From Macrocybe gigantea (Eukaryota; Basidiomycota; Agaricomycetes; Agaricales; Callistosporiaceae), in NCBI GenBank assembly GCA_011319805.1, contig SJRY01000022.1, positions 186,001 through 250,000 of the forward strand: a DNA stretch of 64,000 nt. Direction: 5' to 3'. Position numbers and translations under genes: made by a program. Every line of letters starts with the position of its first letter. Within the stretch, counting starts at the first letter, position 1. The notes under the pieces are model-generated. The model was not told where the DNA came from, did not search any database, and was given only the letters and a program-made list of their open reading frames with translations. This document shows, one piece after another, positions 9,311 through 20,713 of the stretch.

Positions 9311-12003
9311 ATGGTCGGCCGCAGGAAGAGCTGGCGAAAAGCATCAGCTGCGAATGCCAGAGCTGCGAAACAACAAAAGCGTGGAACACGGAACGAATCC
9401 AATAGCTCAGATAGCGACGTTGAGATTGTTGAGATTCTGGATTACAACCCAGAGGACGAGTCGGGCTGGACAGGTGGTGTCAACCACTGGATCAGCGACG
9501 TCGAGTGGTCAGATGAAGAAGATGACTCATCGGATGAAAGTGATTTGGAACTTGAAGAGTTGGAAGGACCCGAGTTGATAGAGAGCCTTCGAGCTGGTGT
9601 CGAAAACGAACTGGCAATCCTGCAAGATCAGCAATCACCTTCCAAGGAGTTCACAGCATACCAAAGACTCACCAGGACCACCTTATCTTCAAAGGAATGG
9701 CAGGCTGCCGAGAAGAAACGTGGATTTGGATACACCGGCAACTCCGAACGCACGAAACGAAGGCTTGCAAAAGCTGCACGCGACAAGGAAGAGGGAGACG
9801 TGAAGCTGAGGAGCAGGTGAGTGATGGTTTGGATGTAAGAAACATTGACGACTTACCAAAAACCATTAGCGAGAGTGCCCAGATCATGAAGAAGTTTCTT
9901 GCACAAGGTGCTCAGGGTGCTCGCCGAAGCCTGAAAAGGACGCCTGTTCACGGCAACACTGTCAGCGACTCGAACCAAGAGCGTGGCGATGAGGTGATGC
10001 ATGATGCATCTGAGTCGATCGGCGAGATCTTCACGGGATATGCTTCGGATATCACTGAGGATGTTGACTGGATTGAGGATGGCTCGGACGATGAGCATGC
10101 AGATGGCGGCGGATCCACAAATGCAACAAACGACACACCTGAGTCAGTGGAACTGTCAATCCGACCTCCCCCACCCCTCAAACGCCGTCGTCTGTCTGTA
10201 TCATATCGTGCTGCGCGTTTACAGACCTGGGAAGTGCGGCAAAATGAATTGAAGGAGGCCCTGGCTGGAATAGAGAAGTTGATTCGCTCAAAGAAAGCGG
10301 ATACTTTTGATCGCGGCCGGAATGGTTTGCAGGAATACCGAGCACGCGCAATCCAGTCGTACTTGCATATGGTGGTTCGTAATGGCCGGAAGAGCATCGA
10401 AGCTTCCATCTCAGCTGCCGAAAGTCAGGGATTCTCACCGAAATGGGGCGCACGACTGGTACGGCGATGGGCTCGCCATTGGGTCACCTCTCGACAGCTT
10501 CCACATTCACACCGTGGACATCACCCAAAATCCTTCTCGATTCTCGAAGACCCTGCCATTCGTGCCGAACTGCGTTCGTTCATTCGGTCAAACAAATGGG
10601 CAATCAATCCTGAGAAAATAGCCTCTTTTTCGAAGGAGACTTTGATTGATGAAGCAGCAAAGAAATACTTGCAGAATGCCGTGGAGCAGGAGATGCCAAA
10701 GGGGCTTAAGCAATATTTGGAGGTCGAGCTGATGCCTCGGATCCAGATGAAGACGGTCAAGGGCGTGTCATTGAAGACTGCACGTCGATGGCTGCGCAAA
10801 GAAGGTTTTCGATATATGGAGCACAAGAAAGGGCTTTATTACGATGGCCATGAGCGACCCGACGTCGTTGATTATCGGCAGAACGTTTACCTTCCTGCAA
10901 TACAGGCCTTGCGGCATCGGATCGTCGAGTATGAGGTTGGGAACGTGGAAAAGGAGGTTGCAAAAGGACCATTCATAATGGGGGGAACTGTGTCGAGAAG
11001 CAATCAGTCCTGGTGTATCAAGATGAAACGACCATGCAGGCAAACGATGGGATGAAAAGGAGCTGGATTCCTGAGGGTGAGCAGCCTCTGAGAAAAAAAG
11101 GCGTTGGGCGTGGCATCCATCATTCTGAAGTGATCTGTTCGACTGTTGGATGGATCAAGGAAGCCAGTCAGACGTTGGAATATGGAAAGAATTATGATGG
11201 TTATTGGAACGGAGAACTTTTCATCAAGCAGGTACAGGCTCTTCAGATTATTATCCAGAAATCGCTCAAATACTCTTGCACAGCTGAAAGAGAAGATCAT
11301 TCCTGCCTTCGAGCAGCTGCATGGCGCAGGATATCAGGCTGTCATCATCGTTGATAACTCTCAAGGCCATTCTGCCTTTGCAAAAGATGCTCTGGTTGCA
11401 TCACGTATGAACTGGAGAAAAGGTGGCAAGCAGCCCTCCATGCATAATGGATGGTTCATGCAAAACGGCGTGCGTATCGAACAAGAAATGAACTTCCCAT
11501 CGGGTGAGCCAAAGGGCATGAAACAAGTCATCATCGAGCGTGGATTGTGGCGAGACGGACTGAAGATGCAATGTGACAAGTGCGATACTGGGCGAACTGA
11601 CTGTTGTGGCAGACGCATTCTTGCTCATCAGCCTGATTTCATGGCTCAGCGCTCTCTTGTCCAAGAAGTCATCGAAGATGCTGGACATATTTGCATCATC
11701 CTCCCAAAGTTTCACTGTGAACTCAACACCATCGAGTTTTTCTTTGGAGCAACCAAGCACTGGCTGCGGTCCAACTGTGATTATACCTTTCAAACTCTGC
11801 TTGCAAACTCACCGAAGGCATTGGGGTCGGTTTCCATCAATCTTATCAGGAAATATGAACACCGGGTGCTGCGGTGGATCGAGGCTTACATTTCAGGCCT
11901 TTCAGTAAAGGATGCTCAGTCACAGGTACAAAAGTTCAGCTCAACGAAGTATACCTCTCACCGCCGCATTCCGGAGGGTGTTGCGAGATCGATGGATGCT
12001 TAG
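9311..12003 (+). CDS. Tc1/mariner-type DDE transposase (one apparent frameshift)
   Basis: Starts at MVGRRKSWRKASAANARAAK (ATG 9311). Exon 1 ends at a GTGAGT donor at 9819 and joins ESAQIMKKFLAQGAQGA after 9870. A second intron (GTACAGG to TGCACAG, about 11231-11282) lies after NGELFIKQ. The N-terminal 110 residues are acidic and Ser-rich. A helical DNA-binding region follows (KWGARLVRRWARHWVTSRQL; FSKETLIDEAAKKYLQNAVE). The catalytic core has VYQDETTMQAND (first Asp), IIVDNSQGHSA (second Asp) and LPKFHCELNTIEFFFG (Glu). A cysteine cluster CDKCDTGRTDCCGRR lies between the second Asp and the Glu. The frame breaks at a run of six G at 10979-10984; one extra G would restore it. The family is abundant in agaricomycetes. 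Otherwise complete, with stop TAG at 12001. Confidence 0.85.
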
Positions 12004-12204
12004 TCATATTCCATATTAGGCTAGGGCTTTCCATATATGTACATATTACATCAGCTGGCCAAATCCGACCTGACGAAAAAAAATACCTCACTCAATTTTG
12101 AACCAAATGAAAATCCGCTTGGACATTTTGTTCTACGGCTAAATTAGAGCATTTTCTTCAAAAAATGAAAGGCAACTACTAAAATTTGGGTGTGCTATTT
12201 TGTT

Positions 12205-12240
12205 TGCACAAAAGTGGTGGTGTTTAGGTGTCCCGCACCA
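12205..12240 (-). repeat. Right TIR of the Tc1/mariner element
   Basis: Inverted copy of the left repeat, ending CCCGCACCA on plus, followed by TA. Confidence 0.9.
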
Positions 12241-12299
12241 TAGCCGATGGAAAATGAGCAGGACCCTTGTCACTGATAGTCACACCATCACGACGTCCA

Positions 12300-13546
12300 T
12301 GCAGTACGGGCTGCTGCATCGCAGAAACGCCATGGCCGACGTCCTCCATGTATTGCTCGCTACTGCCCTTCCCTTCCTGTGTCCTGAGCCACGGCCACCT
12401 CTACTCGGAACCACTCTCCACTCCGTCCTGATTGTGCAGGCCGCCATCCCTTCAGCTACATCAAGTGCTTTTCGACAATATACTGCTGACCTGCGCGCTT
12501 CTTCGCGAGACCCACGGCCTCCCCAGGTGGGGAGCGGATAACAGAGGAGTGGTTGCTGTCGTTGTCGGACCAGGACTGCTTATGGAGGTTCTGGTACGTC
12601 TGCGACCATTTTCCCTTTGATTTTTGCTTTATTCATGCTATCGAAAAGGTTCACAGCTCGCGAACTCGTCGATCTCACGCGTGTCCTTGAAATTCCTGAC
12701 TTCTCGACACGTTCTCGCTACTCATTCACTGCCGTCGAGGCTCTCGCGCTTTTATGCGCCTGATTTCACTCTGCAGGAGACATGTATGAGCTATCCATCC
12801 TTTATGATTGATGCCAGTCCTCGCTGTCCGAGTGTATCAATGAACTGGTGTCATATATCGATAATACATGGTCCCATTTGCTTGGATGTGATAAGGATTA
12901 CCTGCTTCACCCTACACGACTTGCAGAATATGCCTGTGCCATCCACCGATGTGGCTCTCCCCTCCCTTCCATCTTCGGCTTCATCGATTGTACAATCCGT
13001 CGAATCTGCAGACCCAAACAATGGCAGAGACAGGCATATAACGGGCATAAGAAGTTTCATGCCTTGAAATTCCAAGCCATCATGCTTCTGAATGGCATCA
13101 TTGGCCATCTTTTTGGCCCCTGGGAGGGATGATGCAATGACGCTTTCCTTCTCACTGAAAGCCAGCTTCTTGAGAATCTCGCTGGCTTCACCTTCCGTCA
13201 AGGAGCACCAGAGGATGCCCCCATTGAAGAGCGGACATTCCAGGTTTTCGGTGACCCTGCATATGGCTTAGGGCCCCATATTGTCAGTCCGTTTTCGGGC
13301 GCTGGTGAGCGCACAGATAAAGAACAGGATTGGAATGCTTCCATGGCCGCTGTACGGATTGAGGTAGAACATGGCTTTGGGATAGTTTCTAACCTATGGC
13401 CATTCCTCAATGCTGGATGGAAAATGCACATATTTAGCTCACCTGTTGGTAGATATTATCATGTTGGTGTCATTCTGACAAACGTGCTCAATTGCCTTCG
13501 TCCAATCAAGTTTCGCAGTACTTTCAGTGCATACCACCTTCTCTAA
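12300..13546 (+). pseudogene. PIF/Harbinger transposase (DDE_Tnp_4-like), inactivated by three in-frame TGA codons
   Basis: From about 12650 a single frame reads as a Harbinger transposase: ARELVDLTRVLEIPDFSTRS, then SFTAVEALALLCA, then INELVSYIDNTWSHLLGCDK. The core follows: FGFIDCTIRRICRPKQWQRQ (first Asp), YNGHKKFHALKFQAIML, QVFGDPAYGLGPHIVSPFSG (second Asp), and AAVRIEVEHGFGIVSNLWPF (Glu). It ends FSAYHLL at 13546. The frame is broken only by TGA at 12761-12763, 12809-12811 and 13130-13132; at each, the family position suggests Arg (CGA). The part before 12650 is less clear and probably includes introns or decay. The start given is approximate. Confidence 0.75.
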
Positions 13547-13656
13547 ATGACTACTTTCACCATTAGCATTGTAGTATGTAGATATTTGAAGGCGTAACGT
13601 AGAATAATGATTAGAACAACATATTTTGAGATTAAAAAAGAAACAACTATGCGGAA

Positions 13657-15143
13657 TTAAAGCTTTTTTGATAGTAAATCCAGGTATTGGGATTGAAATT
13701 CCTTGGTATTCGTCATATGAACGATAAAAGCCTTGTTGGCTTCACGAATTTCCTGCAACAGCTCATTATGTTGTGCTTCATGCTGTGTCTTCTCTTCCTG
13801 AAAGAAGGCTTGAAAGTCAAATGATTGCTGAGTGCGAACACGTTTTGTTGTGCGTCGTGGCGGAGATTCGACCATAAAAAGCCTCTTCTTTGCAGAACTA
13901 GAAGTCCCAATGGGAGTGTTCGCTTGCTCATTTTTGATTATCTTGTGAGGAAGCGGGGTCATTGGAGGGATAAATCCATCAACGGATTCCTGTTTCACCT
14001 TCAGTAACATTAGCTGCATGATTATATTGAAACTTAGTACTTACAAGTGGCTGAAGACGAGCACTTTTTTGTAAAGTGGATTCAACCAAGGGTTCCACAT
14101 CAGTATCAGAGTCACCAGAGCTGATGGAAATGGCATCAATGTTTGCGGACCCAAGGGATGGAGCTTTTGGAGCTGGCGCACAACCACAGCCCCTCATAGA
14201 TGCATTTCAAATCACCTCGCCAGCACGCTTATCTAGTTCGCGAGCCTTGGAATGGAACACATTACTTAAAATTCGATTAATTGAAATATGAAGGTTACCT
14301 TTCGAAGTTTTCCTTTCTCTGCATCATTCTGAATCTCTGACAACCGCTTTTGCTCACTGATCTGGTCCAGAAGGGCTCCAAGCATGATCTCTGCACTGCC
14401 TTGGAGCAGGTTTGTAAGGCTGTCAGACACCATTTCATGGTCCTGTAGAGAAAAATTGATTAAAAGCGCTGAAAATTGTGACTCGAGATACGTACCTCAT
14501 GCCACCGAAGCAATTCATCTACTTTTTTACGCAGGGAAGCAGGGCTGTGTTTGCCCAGACCAAGCTTGGCAAAATCAACGGCAACACTCTCCTATGCTGC
14601 TTGAATGGTTCCGTGAGCAGCTAAAAAGACCTCGTTTTGGACACAGACTCTTGCAAGCTGGACAAGGCTGTCTGCAGTATACGGCACCTTCTCAATGGTT
14701 CTGGATGGCTTGCTAACTTTCCTGCGCCCAGGCTGAGGCACAGAAGCCCTAAGAGTGGTCGAGGAGCATTGATTTTGGTGAGGTAAGGTGGGACTGAGGG
14801 TATCCAGATTTGGAGAAGACGCATTGATAATGGGCACGTTCAAGGGAATGCGCGCACCTGACACATTTGACAGGCCCTGCGATGGAACAAGTGGTGGTTC
14901 TCCAAAGGGATAAGATATTGAGTGATCATGGTCAGGTGTAAGGGCTGTGTTGGGGATTGGCTGGTATGCAATTGGAAGGAGAGGGATATCGTCAACCTGG
15001 CCCCAAGTCTCCCAATTAGAGGAATAATCGAAACTACTCTGTATAGGAGGTAGAAAAGAAGGTAGTTGAGTAGAATTTGTTGCGTCATCCAGGATAGAAG
15101 CGATGCCTGGCAATCGAGGAGGTATCTTGCACCCTTGGGCCAT
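13657..15143 (-). pseudogene. Second Harbinger gene, Myb/SANT-like DNA-binding protein, with a nonsense codon
   Basis: Starts MAQGCKIPPRLPGIASILDD at 15143. After a Pro/Ser-rich region comes KVPYTADSLVQLARVCVQNE, then FLAAHGTIQAA, a stop TAG (14592-14594), then in the same frame ESVAVDFAKLGLGKHSPAS. In this family the residue at the stop should be Trp of a Myb-like helix (TGG to TAG). Further exons encode DHEMVSDSLTNLLQGSAEIM and a C-terminal coiled coil (ANKAFIVHMTNTKEFQSQYL) ending at 13657. It is convergent to the transposase, as usual for PIF/Harbinger elements, where this protein helps the transposase bind the ends. Confidence 0.65.
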
Positions 15144-15273
15144 TGCTTGTGTCTCTCAATGAAGTTTTCTTCTCAATTACAATGGCAGCATGCAGTGCTC
15201 AGCGTGACAGGGAAATCAATCAAAATTCATATATTCAACCCTGCAATTCCAACAGATGCTAGCCGATGGAAAG

Positions 15274-15299
15274 TAAAACATGGGTTGCAAATAGCCTCT
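15274..15299 (-). repeat. Right TIR of the PIF/Harbinger element
   Basis: Reading inward on the minus strand it begins AGAGGCTATTTGCAAC. It is followed on plus by target duplication ATT at 15300-15302. Confidence 0.8.
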
Positions 15300-15435
15300 A
15301 TTGTTGGCCGGATTTTCTACAACTACTTATCCCGATGAATAATACGTAATGAAAACATTCTTATTTCGAATGACAAGTACCAGCAGCTCATGATAAAGAG
15401 ATGGTATAAACGGGTCTATACAAGGCCCTTCCATG

Positions 15436-17915
15436 TCAGAGTTCCTCCTGCACCCTTCGCAAAGCAGTCTGCGACTCCACGCCATGAATTCGGACCCCAA
15501 ACTGCACCAAAGCAAAAGAGCAAAATCAGAAAAAAAGGAACAACAAGGTCGAACCGGGAAGAAAAAAAAAAGATCTCAAACCTTTCTCGGACACCCCTCC
15601 GTGACCCTGTTACACCCCCACACCTTGATCTCCTCCAGATGCTCGCACCCTCCGAGCCTTTCCTCTCCCGCTCTCCGCCGTCCAACCAAGCCTTGACGAC
15701 GAAATCGTCCACCTCCCTGCACCACCCGGCGTCGAGCTTCCTGAGCTTCTTGCACCGCATCCCCACAGAAGCCAGCAGCTTGGCCGACACCTGTCCCAGC
15801 CGTTCACGCTGAGCTCCTCCAGCTCCTCGCCCGAATGCGCGAGCACGGCCGCGAACGCCTTCTCCGCCAGGTCGTAGTTCCGACACAGGTCCAGCGCGCG
15901 CAGCGGCGGGTTCGAGGACCAGGACTTGAAAAAGTCGGCGACGCCAGAGTTGGAGAGGTCTGGCAGGTTGGAGAGCACGAGCGTGTCCAGCGCGCGCGTG
16001 TGGTTCACGAGCGCACGGTCTAGAAAGGCGTCGGAGAGAGAGGTGTGACTGGACAGGTTGATATGTTTCAGCGTCGTCGCGGACCCTGGGAGCATCCTGA
16101 CCAGGCGTATGAGGGCGTCTTCGGAGCACGATGTCGCTGGGTCGGATAAATCCAAATACATCAACCCTCCACCCGCTTCAACGGGTGCGACTCCAGTATC
16201 GCGATTCTTTCCGATCGTCCTGATCAGCTCCAAGAAATCATCGTTCAACCTTCCGATCTCTTTCAACCTGAGCTGCTTGAGCGTCTTTCCGCAGCTGTCG
16301 ACGAGCTTGCGCATGCAGTCGAGGTCGAACCTCGGGCTCTGGGTGATCATGAAGGACTCCAGATTCGGGTGGCTCTCAAAGAACCGCTGCCACGCGCCGG
16401 CACGGACGAGGAAGGGACCGAGCAGCTCGATGCGGACGAGAGCAGGAAGGGACGTCGAGAAAGCGTTCATGGCCTCGTCATTCAGCTGGCCGCAAAAGTC
16501 GAGTCGCAAAGAAGTTAAATTCGGGTTGAGATAGGATAGCGTTGTGAGCGCGGGAGGAGGGAGGTCTTTCGCGGACAGGAAATGTTAGCATTGCAGGATG
16601 AAGAATGAGGATTCCACGCTCGACTCACTCGTCGCATCAAACAAGACCAGATTCGTGTTCGTAGCGTTGTAAAACAAATGTGCATTTTCCTGAGTCCTGT
16701 TCCCGATCGAGTGAGTTGGCTTGTTTTCGCAGAAAAGAGGTACGTACAGTCCACGATTCTTCGACAACGCCTTGCAGATAGCTTCCATATTCAACGCACC
16801 GATGTCTCCAAAAGCTTCAACGTCATCGATATGCTTTGCAATGAGCTACAGAGCGACATCAATCCGGATGTGCAAAGACAACAGCAACGGCGTCCACACC
16901 TGTATGCAAAGGCTGATCAGCGTAGGGAAGCGCCTCTCGTCGTGGCTAGTCACATTCCGCTTGTCCGCGGGCTTTCGCCTTCGCGGGGCAGCCGGTTTCT
17001 TGAACGGATCGGTCCCCGAAGCCTTTGCGCAGTCGTGACAGAGGAAGCCTGGACCCGGATTGGCGGCTATCGTATATTTAGTCTGGGCAGTGCGGGTGTC
17101 TTCAAAAGTTTGCAGAGTAGGAACGAGGGGGATGCTCACCACCGTGAACTGCTTTTTGCATTTCGCGCATTTCTCAAAGTTTCCGACGGGGGGCATTGCG
17201 GAGCTCGCGCTGTTGGCGTTCTGGATAGACTTGGACAACGCGTTGTACACGTCGTCGTCGTCCTCGTCATCATCCTCAAAATCGTCGTCGTCCGCGTCTC
17301 GGGCTTTCTTGCCGCGCCTCATGGCTTTGGCTTTGGACTTTGCTTTTGCTTTCGCTTTCGCGAGCTCCTCCTCCGTCATCTGCGACACGTCTTTTTCCTT
17401 TGCTATGCCCTTTCCTCTTCCCTTTCCTTGAGCCGCTGTCTTTTTCCTCTTTGCAGACGACTCGCCGTTCTCGTCTCCCTCGTCGTCCAAGTCGTCAGAA
17501 GCGTATCCGGACGCCTGGGTTCGTGCTGAGCACGCTTGGCGTGCCAACGAGATATGGGACAGAGACCTACCCTTTTGACACCCCTCCGTCTGCTGGCACC
17601 TGCGCTGGGCGCGGCTGCATCATCGACGTCCATAGCGTCGTCGCGAGCTCCGTTAGCCTGCGCAGCCCCACTGGGCCCAGCAACAGGCCCTGCGTCGTCG
17701 CCGCCACTGTTGGCATCGTTATTGTCATCAGTACGCGTCGCGACACGTCTCGCGACCGTCGTAGGCGTGATTCCAGAAGCCTTGAGCACAGAGACAAGTC
17801 GAATCAGGGACTGAAAAATCTCGATAAAAACGTTTTGAAGGGCTCTCACTCGCAGGAACTCTGTTAGAGCCGACGTGGGGCCTCTAACGTTGTTGCTCGC
17901 TCGACTTCGTGACAT
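15436..17915 (-). CDS. RAD7: RAD7-like nucleotide excision repair protein (leucine-rich repeats), two apparent frameshifts
   Basis: Starts MSRSRASNNVRGPTSALTEF (ATG 17915). At least six introns splice in frame. The N-terminal half is low-complexity (MDVDDAAAPSAGASRRR; DDDDFEDDDEDDDDVYN). Then comes a zinc ribbon typical of fungal Rad7: EKCAKCKKQFT and GFLCHDCAKASGTDPFKKP. Then leucine-rich repeats: NPNLTSLRLDFCGQLND, GKTLKQLRLKEIGRLNDDFL, ALDTLVLSNLPDLSNSGVAD, ELEELSVNGWD. The end (VSAKLLASVGMRCKKLRKLD, CEHLEEIKVWGCNRVTEGCP, FGVRIHGVESQ) matches Rad7 but lies in two other frames. Each change, near 15797 and near 15640, fits one lost base. The last intron is 15580-15500 and the stop is TGA at 15436. 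Yeast Rad7 acts with Rad16 in global-genome repair. Confidence 0.85.
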
Positions 17916-18740
17916 TTTCTTCTTATAAGATGCAAAACACGAAAAGGCGAGGATGACAACTGTTGTGGCGACGGTGCGGACACGGTACCGAGTCGGACTC
18001 ATAATGGCACGTGACTTCAACGCGCATAGTATTCACGCGACTGCCACTGTTCTTGTGACTCTGGGTCAACAAAATCCAAGGAAATGGCAATCCAAGAAGG
18101 GTCGGAAGGGTTATTTCACCAAGGTTCATTAAAAAAAAGTCATCTTTGAGCTCCGTGCTGCACAGACAACCGGGTTGTCTTGATCGGAGCAAGCACGAAC
18201 CCACATCGTATATAAACTACAGGTATGTATATGCCTGCGGAAGCTGTGAATCAGGCAACACACTACGGCATTGTGGTCCGAGATCACTCATTTTGGGAGC
18301 AGTGATGGAGCGCAGAGCTGGACCAAGATATGCAGAGAAGCGGATGGGAACTTGAGTAGCTCGGCGCAAGCGCGTGGACAGTTGCTCATCTGTACCATCT
18401 TGCACCTTTTCCGGTCTTCAAATTTCCCAAATGCAATGGGCATAAAGTGGCCGGATCGCGCAAGCATGTGAACGATCCTCACATGTGAAGTTGGAGCAGA
18501 AAGGAATGCCGTGACCGACATCTATTTTGGTTTCAGAGGACGGAGTTTTCGATGAAGCATTGGACCAAGCGTCCTCAGCTGACTGAGTGTCCCAGCACTT
18601 GATAGGAAAAGGAATCGTCGCAGATTGTGAACGAGGCAGCTAGATCTCATCGTCGTTGGGAAAAGCTGTGGCGGCGGAAGACATAGACCACCACGCTGCC
18701 GCCACAACGTCCGTGGACCCGGGCCGGGAGGACAGAGACA
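17916..18740. other. Divergent intergenic region between RAD7 and the 18.9-kb gene
   Basis: About 825 bp holding the RAD7 promoter on minus and distal promoter of the next gene on plus. Short frames here have no support. Confidence 0.4.
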
Positions 18741-18775
18741 AGGTTGGAACGATCACATGATGTTACGGTGGTTTT

Positions 18776-18783
18776 TATAAAAG
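18776..18783 (+). promoter_or_regulatory. TATA-like box and pyrimidine-rich leader
   Basis: TATAAAAG lies 140 bp before the ATG at 18916. It is followed by a C/T-rich tract (18830-18890), a pattern common in basidiomycete core promoters. Confidence 0.45.
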
Positions 18784-18915
18784 AAAGTGATTCTCCGCAA
18801 TTTACACCACGTTGCGTCCCTTTGGTCCTTGTTCCCTCCTTTTCCTTTTTTCATTTTCATTTTCTCTTTCAACGTCCTTTTTTTCTCGCTGTGTGTGTGT
18901 TGTATCTTCAACTCG

Positions 18916-20186
18916 ATGCCGGTCTTCAAAGCAGCAGTCCTCTTCGATTCTACCAACGCCGCTCTGGGCTTCAAGCTCGGTAGGTCTAAGCGATGGTCAA
19001 GGTCCGATTCAGGGCCTTGTTCCTCTGCCGCTGCTGTCGTCAGCGCGAGTCCGAGTCCGAGCAGAAAGGCGTCACCCGCTTCGTGCACCGTCTCGCTCGA
19101 AAACGTCAATGCCAACGTGAACGCCCCACGCGTCGGCGCCTGCGCATCCTCGTCCACCTCCTCCCCGTCGTTCTCGTCGTCATCCGTATCGTCATCATCC
19201 CCATCAGCCGCATCACACTCCCGGTCCTCTCTGCACTTTATCCCGTTCCCTTCCTCGGGCGATCAGGATCAGGTCGTCCGTCCTGACCATCGCCATCGCG
19301 AGATCAGCCAGCCTGATCTGTCGTCGAACATGGCGCCGCGCAGCAGCACCGCTGGCTGCCTGGACCTGCTTCGCCGCGCGTCACCTGGCACATCGCCGGC
19401 ATCTTCGCTATCGTCACAGTCCTCGCCTGCCTCAGCGACGCAGCAGGACAGAGATAGACGCAAGCGCGTCAACGCGCGCCTCCCACCCGCCACTCTCCCC
19501 GAAAACGACCCCGGCTCGGTCAAGAACGCCAACAACAACAACAGCAGCAGCAGCAGCGCAGCACTGACGACACGAGTCCGATCGGACCCAGGTCCGATCC
19601 TGCCGCAGCGCACGCGACGACGCCTCGACCTGCGCAGAGACGCCCGCTCTTCGCTGACCCGCACGAGGTGCGGTTCACGGCGCTCGTCCAGCGGAGCGTT
19701 GCACGCTCTGCGAGCTGTGCAGGCAACGCGGCCTTGGTCGCGCAGGACAGGCTCCTGGCGAGCCGTCTGCACGCGCTTCTCGTTGCGCGTGGGTGCAGGA
19801 AGTGTCTGCTCATCGATGTTGATGTCGGTGCTTCTGCCGATGCAGCTATGGACGTTGATGCTGCTGCCCCCTGCCCCGTCAAGCAAGACTCTGCGTCCCC
19901 CGCCTCCGTCCGTCCCAGCGACGTCGACGTCGAGATGGAGGACGTACCCGAGTCTGCTTCGCCCAGGTCCTCCCCATCGCCTCCGCTTGCAACACCAACA
20001 GAGTGCACTCTCGCGCCATCGCAGCTCGTCGCGTGCTTGCTCATGCGATTCCGCTGCCGAATCGGACGGGCGCCGGGGTTGCGCCGCTCTGGTTGTGCTT
20101 CTTCTGCTTCGTGCGATGGATCTGTAGCGCCGTGGTCGCCCCGGATCTCGTCTCCTCTGGCAAGAGAGATCGCAGTCCGGGTATGA
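18916..20186 (+). CDS. Hypothetical Ser/Ala-rich protein, frame uncertain after a CAG/CAA microsatellite
   Basis: Begins MPVFKAAVLFDSTNAALGFK (ATG 18916), downstream of a good core promoter. The first 215 residues are Ser-, Ala- and Pro-rich. After the microsatellite at 19535-19560 (NNNNSSSSS) the more protein-like frame is another one: FADPHEVRFTALVQRSVARS, RLLASRLHALLVARGCRKC, then MDVDAAAPCPVK and a tail ending at 20186. An indel in the microsatellite, or an intron ending at CCCAG 19594, would connect them. Both strands are open for long distances because of GC-rich low complexity, so coding status rests on the promoter and the frame-2 segment. No family recognised. Confidence 0.4.
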
Positions 20187-20713
20187 TCACCCCTCCTTCC
20201 TTGATGACGACTCTATCGACGACAATGCAAAATTCATGCCTGGCACCGACGCGCCCTTCCGCAGCTCCACATACACACACAGCGCGACAAAGCGCACGCT
20301 CATTCGCCCGTTCTTCTGACGTTCAACCCTTTTTTTTTGTGCTTTCATCGGCTTTTCAATTTTTGAGGTCTAGCTTTAGCCTGTTTTCTTTTCCTTCCAG
20401 GTATCCGACCGACCACGCTCGTGCATACACATGCATTGCATTACATTCATCCAATCGCATACCACCCGCATCGCACGCTTTCACGACATCTGCCACGCAT
20501 CCCCCCCTTTTCATTCGTCATTCGATCCGCATGCCCATCCCACCCGTTCCTTTTCGCACTCCAATGTTCGCTCGCGTACGTGGTGTACTGTATATACGTG
20601 ACTATATACACATGCATATGAAGACTGTTTTTGATGACTAGCTTGAGATGGAAGGTACATTGGTATATCATTTGGCGCCGGTACAGTACATGAATTTTTG
20701 ACCCGTTCTTACT
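20187..20713. other. Intergenic, convergent 3' ends
   Basis: T-rich 3' flank of the plus-strand gene and the short 3' end of the minus-strand hydrolase gene. Nothing else seen. Confidence 0.4.

Larger units (their letters stand above)
9131..12240 (+). mobile_element. Tc1/mariner-type DNA transposon nested in the Harbinger element
   Basis: A 3110-bp element with 36-bp terminal inverted repeats (9131-9166 and 12205-12240, 34 of 36 identical, outer end TGGTGCGGGACACCTAA). It is flanked by TA on both sides (9129-9130 and 12241-12242), the target duplication of this superfamily. It carries one intron-containing transposase gene on plus. The insertion point lies about 50 bp inside the left end of the PIF/Harbinger element, so this is the younger insertion. 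Confidence 0.9.
9079..15299. mobile_element. PIF/Harbinger-type DNA transposon, interrupted by a Tc1/mariner element
   Basis: Ends are inverted repeats: AGAGTCTATTTGCAACGCAG at 9079 and, on the other strand, AGAGGCTATTTGCAACCCAT reading inward from 15299; 23 of the first 26 bases match. Both ends are flanked by ATT (9076-9078 and 15300-15302), a 3-bp target duplication as expected for this superfamily. Inside are the two usual genes in convergent orientation: a DDE_Tnp_4-type transposase on plus and a Myb/SANT-like protein on minus. Subtracting the nested element leaves about 3.1 kb. Both genes carry stop codons, so the copy is dead. Confidence 0.85.
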
